From Sipunculus nudus (lineage: Eukaryota > Annelida > Sipuncula > Golfingiida > Sipunculidae): a DNA stretch of 64,000 nt. Below, piece after piece: positions 49,601-62,000 of this stretch. The stretch spans positions 61,253,389 to 61,317,388 of the forward strand of contig CM049315.1 of the NCBI GenBank assembly GCA_026874595.1, written 5' to 3'. The translations under genes were made by a program, and so were the position numbers. The stretch's first letter is position 1. Each line of letters opens with the position of its first letter. The notes under the pieces are model-generated. The model made no database searches, had not been told where the DNA came from, and saw only the letters and a program-made list of their open reading frames with translations.

Positions 49601-50080
49601 GGTGAGCACAATTATAGTAGAACTTAGATATGAAAAATTGCAGTTTCCAAGGTTAAAATGACAGCAGAAGTATCATTAGCACTTCAGACTTTGATTCAGG
49701 TTTTGAAGACTGGAACTCGAATTTAAAGGACTTTGACTACTCAAGGACTCTGACTTGGAACTGGGCCAGATTGGCCTAGACTTGCACACAGACTCTGATT
49801 GTATGGAGTACACTATTAGACTTTGGATATTGGGGTCTTACCGTCTCCCCCCCCCCCAACACTTTTGCATATGAATATCCTCACTTAAATATCAATTAAA
49901 CATTCACATAATATAAATCCAAAGAGAAACGGAACACTAGAACCTACTGTGAAGGCTGTTTGACAAATTGGAGTAGTCTTTCTGAGCAAAATTTCAGAAG
50001 CCGTCTAATAAGCAGCCTTTCTGAGATCAAGTTTAGTGGCAATGTCAGATTGGAGTGATAAAATCAGAACATATTTGAAA
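49601..50080. other. Unclassified sequence
   Basis: Nothing recognised; it contains a short C-run at about 49849. Confidence 0.4.
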
Positions 50081-50455
50081 TAGATGTGTCAGAACGACAC
50101 GAATAGCCCAACGGGAGCAAATAAGAAATATTTGTGGAGGAGTATAAATTAACGTAGCAATGCTGAAGGAAACAGAATTTTATCATGTCCTTTTATGATA
50201 TAACACAGAACAGTTAATCATGATCAATGATGATGATGACTATAAGAAAATATCATGAAATATTCTTACTAAAGGGGTAAAACTCCTGGTGAAATGTTGC
50301 AATATATCTGGTTGGGTGTAGGGGTGGAGGGAGGAGGGCAGTTTTGCCACATGTGATTCTACATTTGTAAAAGCAGCATTGCATCACTAATATGTTTACC
50401 CAGACATGGCTGTAGGGACCAGACATGGCTGGTCTGGAGGTTCAAAATATATACT
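50081..50455 (+). mobile_element. HL-5-type head fragment
   Basis: GATGTGTCAGAACGACACGAATAGCCC at 50083 has the same GTGTC/GACAC hairpin as HL-4 but AATAGCCC instead of ATGCCCCC. That pairs with the HL-5 tail GGGCT. The body is unremarkable and no tail follows. Confidence 0.55.
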
Positions 50456-50635
50456 GACTTTGAAAAGTAAATCAAATGTACTAACAAGAAAAAAACGTGC
50501 CAAGGTCAAACTTGGGCAAAATTTAAGGTACCAATTTTTTTTTATTTTTGCCAATATTTAAAAAAATTTAACAGATTTTGATCTAATTTTTGGTATACAA
50601 TTAAATTTTTATTAATTAAAGTTTTATTACTGAAA
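50456..50635 (+). mobile_element. HL-1 body left of HL-2 copy E
   Basis: Phrases AAAACGTGCCAAGGTC and TAATTAAAGTTTTATTACTG match 21633-21775. It breaks at 50635. Confidence 0.8.
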
Positions 50636-53202
50636 ACAAGGCCTACAGGCCTAATGCGAACCTGTGCATATGGATATACACCAGGTATAACGCTTCAGTG
50701 CTGAACCACTACTTTTCTTATATATGAACAATGCAAGTACTAAACATTTTGAACAAGAAACAATACACAAACATCACTGCTGAAATTCTGGCATGGGTGC
50801 ACACAACACAAAAATTATTGTAGGTGGCACCACCAGTCTTGTATACAACAAAGCTAATTGACATGTACACATATGCCCAATTTCAGGCTGATATAACAAA
50901 TTCTTCTGTAGAATTAAGCAGGCAAATACACTTTGCAAAAGTCATTGTAGATGGCGACACCTGTCTTGTGAACGAGAAAGCCATAAAAACACATAGACAG
51001 GTCAGAATATCAGGCCAATACATCAAACTTACCTTGAGTCTGATGCACGGGGCTGACCAGGCTTAGGTGAGAAAGGCTGTTGCCCCGAGTGTACTGTGAC
51101 AAATTACTGGCTCAGGCTACTGCACTGAGTGAACTCTTGACCTGCACCTGGCTAGACTGAGTGAATTTTTTACCTGTACCTGGCTTCACTGAGTGAACTC
51201 TTGACCTGTTGCATAATCTTAAATAAATCCAGGCTGACCTTTTGCCTAATGCCAAATCTGAAATAGTAGCCATACAATTGCATAAGCTCACAGATTGGCT
51301 CCATATGCAGCCCTGAGGGGCATGACACCCATGAGGTGATCACATGATACTCATGAGGTGATCACATGCTACCCATGAGACGATCACATGCTGCCCATGA
51401 GGTGATCACATGCCTTGTGCTTGGCTGCACTGACTGAACTGTTGACCTATATTTGGCTGCACTGAATGAACTCTTGATCTGTTGCCAAATCTGAAACAGT
51501 TGGCAGTTTCTCAACCTATTCAAGAAATGTACACAATCTTGGCCTGTTATGTAACTCTGCTAAAATTATTCAACACAAACCATTTGAACAAACTTGAGAG
51601 GGCTCACCTCTGGGATCATTTCTGTAAAATCTGGAAAATTTGGCTGGACTGTTTACAATAAGAAGACTTTTACAAGTTTTTTTCAGCTTTTTCCTTGTAA
51701 AATCTAAGTAAATGCAGATTGCAAAAATATGATGAATCCATCAACATTTGATATGTGACAGATAATTGCATAACATTTGGGGATGGTAGCTCCTGCCTAT
51801 TCTTGAGAAATTATGAGTTAGTGTACAGATGATATGTAATATCATAAATTTACATTTTTTAAAAGCTTTTAAAAACATTCTTGTCAATATTTTCCATAGA
51901 TAACCTGAAATCTAAATGTATAGAGGCATGATGTAATGAATACTGATAAACTGGTGCTAGGCTTCACACAGCTAACATATTTGGTAAAATGACTCAATTC
52001 AATCTTTATAATTCAGCCAAATTCATTTTTTTGGAACCATAAAAGACAATTATTATAAGAATGATTCAGGGAATTATTCTTGCAAAATATTAAACAAACT
52101 GGCCTCAGTATAATCATCAGTCAAAAAACGTTTTGTAGGTTTATAACTCATATGGGAAAATACAACAAAATGACAAAGTTCAGCTTCCCATAACTCAGCC
52201 AAAAATCATTGAATCAAAACCATTTGAACAAATTTGAATTATCAACATCTAAGGATAATTAATGTGTGAGATTTAAGAATTTGGCCCAGTGGTTTTTGAG
52301 AAGAAGATTTTGGTAGCCACTTAGCTAACATGGGCTGTTATGGCATATGACTAAATTCAGCTTCCTATAACTCAGCCAAAAGTCACTGAACTGAAACCAT
52401 TTGAACAAACTTGAAATATCAACATCTCAGGATAATTAATGTGTAAGATTTAAGAATTTGGCCCAGTGGTTTTTGAGAAGAAGATTTTTGTAGCCACTTA
52501 GCTAAAATGGGCTGTTATGGCATATGACTAAATTCAGCTTCCCATAACTTAGCCAAAAATCCCTGAACTGAGACCATTTGAACAAACTTCAGAAAGCACT
52601 ACCCTAGGATCATTTCTGTGCGATATTACACAATTTGGCCATTTCGTTTCAGAGAAGAAGTTATTTGTAGCTGTCAGTGTGATACGGGCACTGATGACCC
52701 CGTACAAAAAGGCCTATGCAGGTGGCACCACCAATACCTCAATTTCAGATATGACTCATGTGACCAACATTGGCATAAAATTTGGTGATGATAGCTCCAT
52801 CCGTTTCTGAGATTTAAATTTTAATATGCTTTTTTGCACAGTTAACAAAATTCAACCTCCTGTAACTCAGCCAAAAATCTCCGAACTGGAACCATTCAAA
52901 CAAACTTGAGAAAGATTGTTCCAGGGATCATTTCTGTGAAATATTGGACAATTTGGCTGGACAGTTTCAGAGAAGAAGATTTTTAAAGTTTTTTTAGCTT
53001 TTTCCCTATAAAATCTAAGAAAATGCAGTTAGAAAAAAAAATAAACAAAATCCGATATAGTTTTTTGGATGACTGAATATTCGCAAAAAATTTGGTGATT
53101 CTAGCTCCTGCCGTTTTTGAGATAGCTATGGTTAACGTACAGACGACGCACGACACACGACGGACGCCGCTGCACCATCGCATAAGCTCACAGATTGGCT
53201 AA
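50636..53202 (+). mobile_element. HL-2 copy E (2.57 kb), inserted in HL-1
   Basis: Head ACAAGGCCTACAGGCCTAAT, tail CATCGCATAAGCTCACAGATTGGCTAA ending 53202. Very close to copy D throughout, with two 178-bp units (52333, 52510). The flanks rejoin as TATTACTGAAA plus AAAGTCCCTAGC, matching intact HL-1 at 21767-21787. Confidence 0.88.
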
Positions 53203-53656
53203 AAAGTCCCTAGCTTTAATGCTTTTTCTCTTATGTGACCAAATATCTTTCCTGATTTTTTACAAAGTCCATTATGTTAGGGCCCATAACTTAGTGAATT
53301 TATACTTAACAGACTTAAATTCTGACACGTATATAGGAAATATATAGGAGATTACTTCTGGTACATATTCAGAAAAACAGATAAGTGGTTTTGATATTAG
53401 GCAGTCCTGAAGTGTGATAATAGGTTTTTAATGGAAATTTGAGGTTTTTCCTAAATATCTCAAAGGAATGAAGTCATATTGACCCAATTTTCGGTATGGT
53501 ATGAGATTTTTGGGGACATCTAACAGTATGCTAAATTTTGGATTCTTAGGTCTAATGGTTTCAAAATGGCAGTCTAACGGACAGACAGACGGACAGACGG
53601 ACAATGAACAATGGACCACGACTATAGCTCAGATGACTTACAGTCAGCTGAGCTTA
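53203..53656 (+). mobile_element. HL-1 3' end right of HL-2 copy E
   Basis: AAAGTCCCTAGCTTTAATGC through TTAGGCAGTCCTGAAGTGTG to a GGACAGACAGACGG tract and the tail GACTTACAGTCAGCTGAGCTTAA at about 53656. The tail has CTTAA instead of CTAA. Confidence 0.85.
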
Positions 53657-54195
53657 AAAGTCCAACAAGTACATTTATCACGAAATTTTCATAATAAAAG
53701 GAAGACGAACATGTGAAAAACTATATATAACAAGGCCTACAGGCCTAATGCAAACCTGTGCAATGGGATATACACCAGGTATAATGCTTCAGTGCTCGGC
53801 CATTACTTTTCAAGCACACGTGTAACATGTATATGAACAATGCAAGTACTTAATATATTGAATAAGAAACAATTACACAAATATCACTGCTGAAAATCTG
53901 GCATGGGTGCACACAACACAAAAATGATTGTAGCTGGCACCACCAGTCTTGTTACCAGCAGTCACAACAAAGCTATTAGAGATATATACATATGCCCAAT
54001 TTCAGACTGATATATCAAACCCCTCATGAGAAATAAGCAGGGCCATACACTGTGCAAAAATTATTGTAGGTAGCACCACCAGTCTTGTATACCACAAAGC
54101 TATCAGATATGTATAAATATGCCCAATTTCAGGCTGATATATCAAATTCCTCTGTAGAAATAATGAGGCACATACACTGTGCAAAAGTCATAGTA

Positions 54196-56327
54196 CCGTA
54201 AAAGTCGTTGCAAAAGTCGCATCCTTATTACAAGTCGCACCCTGACTTTTAGGATCCCCCTGGGGAATAGCCGTTCAAGTTTAGTTTCAGGAAAAGTCCA
54301 TAATATAGGTCGCACCCAGACTTCGGAGGCGTCCCAACCACCTGATACTTTTGGAATTTGAGTATCATTCCTTGCGATGCAACGTCCCCGTAGTACTTTT
54401 GTGGTTTATAAACTAGATAAACCATTTAAACGTAAAAATAATTGGACAGCTTTAATACAATGCTTATATTTAAGGAATAACAACAGAATCTTAACATATA
54501 AAGTCGGGGTTCAATTGTCAGGTAAGATTTGTACAGTGCCAAAGTCAGCTGCGTCGGATAACATTTTGTGCTGTGAAACGTCCTTGTTGCCGTTTCTTAC
54601 TAGGTTAAGTAACATTAGAATGCAAATATCAAGTTAAATGACTGTATTAATAAACTAAAAGAGTCTGAGGCAAAATACTATTACAATCAAGCAACTCTTT
54701 AAATTGTTAAAGATCGTCAAACGTAGGGTGGATTCATTAGACTATGATTAGTTTGCGTACGCGTGACGAGTCCCAATCCGACGCATTGGGCATGATTTGA
54801 ACTGACTTAAGACAACTGAAAGATGGAAAGAATAATTCAGTTTGAATTTATTCACCTAATTTCTTAAATGGGCTCTAAAACTGAATTTATTATCCCTTCA
54901 ATTAAGTGTTACAACTCACCATCTAGGCGCAGCACATGCACGGTATTACTGAAATCACTGAAATATATGTCAGTCAACAGGGGGATAATGAACGCTTTAT
55001 TGACCGGTCAGTTAACGTAAAATAAACATAATTGAATTTACAGATATTATATTTACCGGGACTAATGATTAATTTATCTTTGATAATATCTGGAAAACCC
55101 AATTTCCATCGTTATCAGTGATTATATTCAAGTGGCTTGGATGTATGGCAAACTCAGCCGTGTTAAACCAGATCCGTCATGACACCAAACGGTGCCGGTT
55201 CCCGTGGAATTTAGGTGCGTATGTGGCATTTTAAGTAAATAAAATATATACCTATATGGTGTTTATTATTTCATTGTATTGATTAATGTGTCTTCATTAA
55301 AAAAATCACGAATACGTCAACGCACGATTGACCGTAATGCATGTGTGCCGCCATATTGTTGGGCATACTATCGTCCTGAAAGAGACACGGGTAACACTCG
55401 AAGCAAATCGTATATTTGTAGCTCACATGAAATGTTATAACATTGTTATCCAAAACGCTTGAAAACCACGAGATGGTGACAGTGACCTAATGGTTCTTAA
55501 TATGAGAGTTTATAATTGTGGATATCAGTCACGGAAGGCTTAGTTGACATGGGGATGTAAAGGTCATTGCACGGGTGACCCGGGGCTTGAACTTCCGCTA
55601 CACGGCTTCAAAGGTCAGCTTGTATTCAGCGATCAACCGGGCAGGCAAAAGAATTCACGACGTATGTGTAGTGGATCAAGCTTGAAGTGACGCAACTTTA
55701 CATGCATAAACGGATATGGAACCGCGAGTTTTTCATTATGGAAAGCATACCCATATAGTTAAACGGAAAGAGAATGTACATCAAAGAGCAGCAGACTGGC
55801 ATATGCGTCAAATTGACTCATGATATAATAGTAACGCAAATTAGGAAGTGTCACTTGAATGGCGACTTGTCAGAACGAGTAGATCTTGAACCGGGCAAAT
55901 TTAAAATTTGCATTTAATGTTAATAAAATGAAAATTACGTCAGTTCACAAAATATAAAGCATAAGAGATGGTTAAAAGTGTAAATTATTGGGGAAAGACG
56001 TTTCACAAAGCACTGGTTAAAGGTATTGGCGATTATCGCTCAACTGACGTCGTTCCATGTACCAGGAAAGCTGACAGAAACCGGATAAGTATGTATTACA
56101 AGTCGCAAAAGGTATAAGAGATGGTTAAAAGTGTAAATTATTGGGGAAAGACGTTTCACAAAGCACTGGTTAAAGGTATTGGCGATTATCGCTCAACTGA
56201 CGTCGTTCCATGTACCAGGAAAGCTGACAGAAACCGGATAAGTATGTATTACAAGTTGCTAGAAAATTCTAGTTTTTAGAATTCGATTTCCTAGTACAAG
56301 TCGCGACTTCTGCAACGACTTTTACGG
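54196..56327. mobile_element. Non-autonomous TA-flanked TIR element, 2132 bp, inside HL-2
   Basis: The ends are CCGTAAAAGTCGTTGC and its inverse; 24 of 25 bp match. TA flanks both sides (54194-54195 and 56328-56329). Subterminal AAGTCGCA motifs recur near the left end. Removing the element and one TA restores GTCATAGTAGGTTGCGACAC, which matches uninterrupted HL-2 copies near 16645, 30825 and 50950 (GTCATTGTAGGTGGCGACAC). No transposase or other convincing gene is inside; the 86-codon frame at 54377-54637 has no recognisable domain. The base composition is less AT-rich than the surrounding repeat. The terminal CCGT is shared with the pogo-like element 2.7 kb away, but the rest of the TIR differs. 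Confidence 0.92.
55961..56259. repeat. Two direct copies of a 146-bp segment, 153-bp period
   Basis: Positions 55961-56106 and 56114-56259 are almost identical, starting ATAAGAGATGGTTAAAAG and ending ACAAGTCGC or ACAAGTTGC. They lie inside the right third of the TA-flanked element. The near identity points to a recent duplication or replication slippage. Confidence 0.93.
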
Positions 56328-58730
56328 TAGGTTGCGACACCTGTCTTGTGAACAAAGCCATCAAAGACGCAAAGATAGGTTACAATATCAGACCAATACA
56401 TCAAACTTACCTTGAGTCTGATACAGTGGGCTAACCAGGCTTAGATGAGAAAGGCAGTTGCCCCAAGGGAACTGTGACAAATTGCTGACTCAAGCTACTG
56501 CACTGAGTGAATTCTTGACCTGCACCTAGCTAGACTGAGTGAATTTTTGACCTTTACCTGGCTTACTAAGTGAACTCTTGACCTGTTGCATAATCTGACA
56601 CAGTTGGCAGTTTGCCAAAGCTATATATAGATCCAGGTGGAATTTTGGTGCCAAATCTGATGCAGTGGACAGTCTTGCAAAGCTATAAATAGAATGCAGC
56701 TAGTGCACTGGTGAACTCTTGACCTATACCTGGCTGCACTGAGTGAACTCTTGACCAGTTGCCTAATCTGATACAGTTGGCAGTCTGGTAAAGCTATATA
56801 TAGATGCAGGTGGAATTTTGGTGCCAAATCTGATGCAGTGGACAGTCTTGCAAAGCTATAAATAGAATGCAGCTAGTGCACTGGTGAACTCTTGACCTAT
56901 ACCTGGCTGCACTGAGTAAACTCTTGACCAGTTGCCTAATCTGATACAGTTGGCAGTCTGGCAAAGCTATAAATAGATCCAAACTGACCTTTGGCCTTTG
57001 TTGCCAAATCTGAAATAGTAGTCACAACATTGCATAAGCTCACAGATTTGCTCCATGGGCATGACACCCATGAGGTGATCACATGATACTCATGAGGTGA
57101 TCAGATGCTACCCATGAGGTGATCACATAGTGCCATTGAGGTGTTCACATAACACCCATGAGGTGATCACATGCCTTGAGCCTGTCTGCACTGATTGAAC
57201 TCTTGACATATATCTGGCTGCACTGAATGAACTCTGTTGACCTGTTGCCTAATCTGAATCAGTTCGCATTTTCTCAACCTATTTAAAGATACAGACGCAA
57301 TCTTGGCCTGTTGGTAAATCTGTTTACACATACTGAAAGACTTTGGCTAAAATGCTTTTTTTTTCAAGCTGACATATTCATAAGACTTTTGAACAAAATA
57401 TCTAGAAAAGTAAAAGATAGAGTCCTTTCATTGTTAAAAGTCCAATAATTCTGCCAAAAATCATTCAAGTAAACTTGAACAAAGGCAACCTAAGAATAAA
57501 TTTTGTGCGATGTCACAGAAGTTATAATTAAAACAACAATTTTGTAGAAGAACACTTTTGCACTTAATAATGGCCATAAGACCAACTTGAGCTTTTCATG
57601 ACTCTACCAAAAATCAACAAACTCAGTCTATTCTTATTAAATTGATAGAACCATGTCCTTGGATAATTTTTGTGAAAAATTGAATGATTCTACTTGACAG
57701 ATTCATCATAAACATTTTAAACCTGAAAGAGGCTAAAATTATGAGTTTTTTGCCCATTAAAACAGGTAAATGTAGGTGGCGCCACAAAATCTGCAATTTC
57801 AAATATGAGTCATGTGACCAACATATGAACAATACTTGATGATGCTTACTCCAGTCATTTCTGAGATTGCTATGTCAGTATGCTAACTTGGCCAAATGAC
57901 TAAGTTCAAATTCTTGTAACTCTGCCAAAATTCATCAAATGCAAACCATTTGAACAAACTTGAGAGGGCTCGTCTCTGGGATCATTTCTCTAAAATATTT
58001 AACAATTTGGCTGGACCATTTACAAAAAGAAGACTTTAAAGATTTTTAAACTTTTTCCCAATAAAATCTAAGTAAATGCAGATAGCAAAAAATACGCTGA
58101 ATCCCACAACATTTGATAAGTGACAGATTATTGCATAAAATCTGGGGATGTCAGCTCCTGCAATTCCTGAGAAATTATGGGTTAATGTACAGATGACCAA
58201 AACCTGTACAAAATGGAATGCAGGTGGCGCTACCAATACCTGAATTTCATATATGACTCATGTGACCAACACTGGCATAAAATTTGGTGATGATAGCTCC
58301 GGCCGTTTCTGAGATTGTCATTTTAGTATGCTTTATTGGACAGATGACTAAGTCCAACATCCTGTAACTCAGCCAAAATTCACCGAACGTGAACCATTCG
58401 AACAAACTTGAGAGAGAAGGTATAAGAGATTATTTCTGTGAAATATTGAACAATTTGGCTGGACTGTTTTGGAAGATTTTTACAGTTTTTTTTGCTTTTT
58501 CTCTAAACAATCTAAGAAAATGCAGTTAGCCAAAAAATAAGCAAAATCCGATAGAGTTTTTCAGATGGCTAATTTTTTGCATAAAATTTTGTGATGCTAG
58601 CTTCTGTCGTTTGGAGATAGTATGGGTTAACGTACACAGAAGACGGCCGACGCCAAACCATCGCATTAGCTCACAGGTTCGCTAAAAATAATTTATGAGA
58701 GAGTTAAAATCAGTCAGAATGGCTTATTAC

Positions 58731-58892
58731 CTGCTTTGACAGCCTCTCTAACTAAACACATATCAAAGTGATGAGATTCCCTGTCAGGAGTCAGAAGCAT
58801 TTCATCCCATACTTTGGTGACTTCCTTGAGACATGGGGTTATTTCTTCATAGTCTAACTTCATCCTTTTGATCTCTGCAGCATCTTGTCTTG
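58731..58892 (-). CDS. TBC1D1/4: TBC1D1/TBC1D4-like RabGAP, internal exon (pre-TBC region)
   Basis: Internal coding exon of 162 nt. On the minus strand a TTTTATCTTGTAG acceptor precedes it and a GTAATA donor follows it. It translates to a segment containing LDYEEITPCLKEVTKVW and ends REAVKAG. From memory of the family this closely matches the stretch just before the TBC domain of vertebrate TBC1D1/TBC1D4. These proteins are Rab GTPase-activating proteins that restrain GLUT4-type vesicle traffic until phosphorylated. The exon begins with the last two bases of a codon and ends with one base, which pairs in phase with the next exon at 37448. It sits in a 329-bp island between two transposons (HL-2 ending 58685, pogo-like element starting 59015). 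TBC1D1 and TBC1D4 cannot be told apart; many invertebrates have a single member. Confidence 0.9.
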
Positions 58893-59014
58893 CTACAAGA
58901 TAAAATGTTACATATCAACAAACCTGCCAAGTAACAATCACACCTGTTTCCATTCCAATTTGAAAATCTATGAGAAAAAGGCCTTCCCATTTGGTGATAA
59001 TCAAGGACTGAATA

Positions 59015-62000
59015 CCGTTTTCCCCCATAGATAATCCGCATTTTTTCATCTTAGAATCGAAATAAAAAACCCTGGTGCGTATTATACATGGAGACATAAT
59101 TTTCAAACTTTTTTTCAGTCAGGTTGAACATCGTACGGTGAGCCGATGATGAGCGATAATAAAGGATTTTATGTAAACAAAGTGTATACTCACTTTACTT
59201 GTACAAATTTTGCATTAAAACAACATAATTATTGATTTGATTCACTTTTTTTCATTTCAGATACTTAAAATATATCTTAAGTATGGCTTACAACAGAAGA
59301 TCGCCGTTGTGAAATATGCATGATGGTATATTGCTTGGCTGACCTCCTTTGATGTCAATGTCTGTCGGCAGATGGCGCTGCGGCATATTTTTACATGTGG
59401 TGTTAAATCACAAAAGGGGATCGTTTCTACCTGATATACCTGCACCTGTCAGTCCTTGTCCGTGGGAAATGTTCCGTGATACACTAATTACTATTTAAAC
59501 AACTTGAGCCAAGGGAGGAATGATTGCCTGGTGGTTTCATAAGTTAATTAATAATTAATAATTAATTACCCTATTGTGCAAGCATGGACAGTTTGAACAC
59601 CTGTGTAAATTAATGATATCCCGGAGATGTGTTATAAATTTATTACAAACCTCGGGTATTTTATTATAGTTAGTTAAATATATATATACATATATATATG
59701 CTTAAAATGAAACCCCGTTGTGGATATTAAACATCACAGAAAATTTGATTTAAAAACATAATAAACGTGTGTATTTCTAACAATCTTTTTTTTCACACAT
59801 GAAAACTTATAGAACATTTTACGTCAGAAAAAAAAGCCATTCTATTTGACATGTTTTACACAACGCGTATGATTGCATATGATATTATACTAAAGATATG
59901 AATAGTTAATGATCAATATATATGCATGTGGTTGCATAAAGTATTAAGTCACCAAAGAGTAGAAAATCAATATAGTTCATTTATCATCAATACATGCATA
60001 TTCAGATGATCAATACATGCATGTGGTTCCATATATTATTAAGTCACCAAAGAGCAGCATATCAATACAGTTCATTTATAGTCTCTCAAAACCTTCAAAC
60101 TCTTCGTCGTCGGACTGTAAGAACAACTGCATGATTTGTTCTGATGACATCACCTCTTCATCCGCAAAATACAGGTCATCCGTGTCGTTTTCATCATCCG
60201 AGCTTTCTGCAGTCTCTTTCTCGTCTTTATTACTCCATAGGATATCATCTTCTGTGCCGTCAAGGGCGTTCGAAATGCAACAGCGCTTGAAGGATCTGAT
60301 GATGATATTCTTATCAAGCTCGCCCCACGCGTCCTTGATCCACTGTACGATGGTCACTAGGTCTGGGGCTCGCATACGACCTCCCTTTGTAAATGTCTTG
60401 GCCCCGTGCTGCATCCACTCGCCCCATTTAGATTTCAGTAGCGTCTTCATGGGCCTGTTGACACCTACGTCCAGCGGCTGTAGTATCGACGTCATCCCGC
60501 CAGGGATTATCGCCACCTCCGTCTTGTGTACTTGCTTCAGATGTTGCAGTAAGGCCGGGTTGTGGTGGCATCTGAAAGCATCTAACACTAATAGGCTATT
60601 CTCTTTCTTTGTGAGGCCGCCCGCGCGATTCCCCCACACGCTATCAATCCAATCTTTCATCAGGGTATTGTCCAACCAGCCTTTAGACTGTAGGCGCACG
60701 TGTACACTGCTCGGGAATTTTACACCTTTGGGCATGGTTTTCCGTTTGAAAACCACGTACGGGGGTAATTTAGTGCCATCTGCCATGCAGGCCAGCATGA
60801 CTGTGAACCTGTTTTTTTCATTACCAGTCGTACGGATTGATACTGTGTTTGCTCCCTTCTTTTCCACAGTTGTATCGGCAGGTAGATCAAACGTTAGTGG
60901 CGTCTGGTCAGCTTTACCGATGAGTGACAGTGGCGGGTCCAGTACTTTGCGGCGTTTGATTATGTGGGCCTGAAAAGCTGTCAGTTTCTCCTCATAATCA
61001 GCTGGGAGCTTTTGACTGATGTGGGTTTTTCTTCTAATGGAAAGATCATTCCGGGCCATGAAGCGATAACACCAGTTTGAGGAAGCCTTGAATTCACTAA
61101 TTTTGAGATCTTTTGCAACCAGGCTGGCTTTCAGTCGAACTTGCACTGTGCTCACTGCATTGCCCTGAGCGCGACATTCACTGATCCATTCCAGCACTTG
61201 CTTGTCCACCTCAGGATAGAAAACTTGACGACTCCTGTTGGCCCTCTTTGATTTCGGCAATTTTTCAAGTTGTCCTTTCGATCTTTTCCACAGTCGAACA
61301 TTGCTCTCGTTGATACCGAAATGGCGAGCAGCACTGCGATTCCCATTCTGTTCAGCATACTGAACAACTTGTAACTTAAACGCTGTCGTATACGATGATC
61401 TGCGTGGCATGATGACCATAAGTGACTGAATGGAGAACAAGTGATGGTTACCCATATTTATGCGTGTGTTGAGTTAATGAAGACTGTTTGTTCTATGATT
61501 AGCATTAATTGGCTAACTAGGGTACCGTGCGAGTAGTTCTCCTTATAACACGCTCGTCACAGTTTGTTACCCGACATGACGGAAAGCTTCCCTTTGATTA
61601 ACATCAAAGGAGACCTGTGTTTTTGTATACATTCTGTAACTAAGAATTATCATTGCTGTTTTTTTTGTTAGAATGGGGATGATATTTTATTAAAACACAT
61701 TTGTACGACCCCTTTTCTTGGACACGAACTGCCTTGCATTGGTGACGCTTAATACAAGTGTTGCAATACCTGGTTAACGGCGGTCCAGGCACAATCCCCC
61801 TTTTTACACTTAACAATTGGAGGTGAATAGACAATTTGCTAATTCAAGTATAATGATCTTCTGCTTAGAGACTTGTGTTAACTGACAAAGTCACACCCAC
61901 GAAGAGAGCGGATATTCGATGACCACCACAAAAACAATTTGCAGCATTCAGGATTTCGTCAGAATCTAGCTGCGTATTATACACAGGTATACAGGTTTTT

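Larger units (their letters stand above)
53730..58685 (+). mobile_element. HL-2 copy F, holding the 54196-56327 TIR element
   Basis: The head ACAAGGCCTACAGGCCTAAT is at 53730. GGTGGCACCACC-type monomers are interrupted at 54195 and resume at 56328. GAACTCTTGACC and ATGAGGTGATCACATG phrases follow; two 194-bp-spaced units (56640, 56830) encode the same translated phrase. GGTGGCGCCAC is at 57776. The tail CATCGCATTAGCTCACAGGTTCGCTAA ends 58685. Without the insert it is about 2.8 kb. It ends 45 bp from the donor of the exon 58731-58892. Confidence 0.88.

Noticed and set aside
54377-54637. 86-codon frame MQRPRSTFVVYKLDK in the 2.1-kb TIR element, as a transposase remnant.
   Set aside because: No DNA-binding or DDE motif is visible and the length is within chance expectation.
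56621-56982. Two frames giving the same peptide phrase (LPDCQLYQIRQLVKSSLSAA).
   Set aside because: They reflect duplicated HL-2 units about 190 bp apart, not a gene.
60017-60973. 318-codon plus-strand reading frame.
   Set aside because: It is antisense to the transposase gene; its composition (Ser-rich, no domain) is that of a shadow frame.
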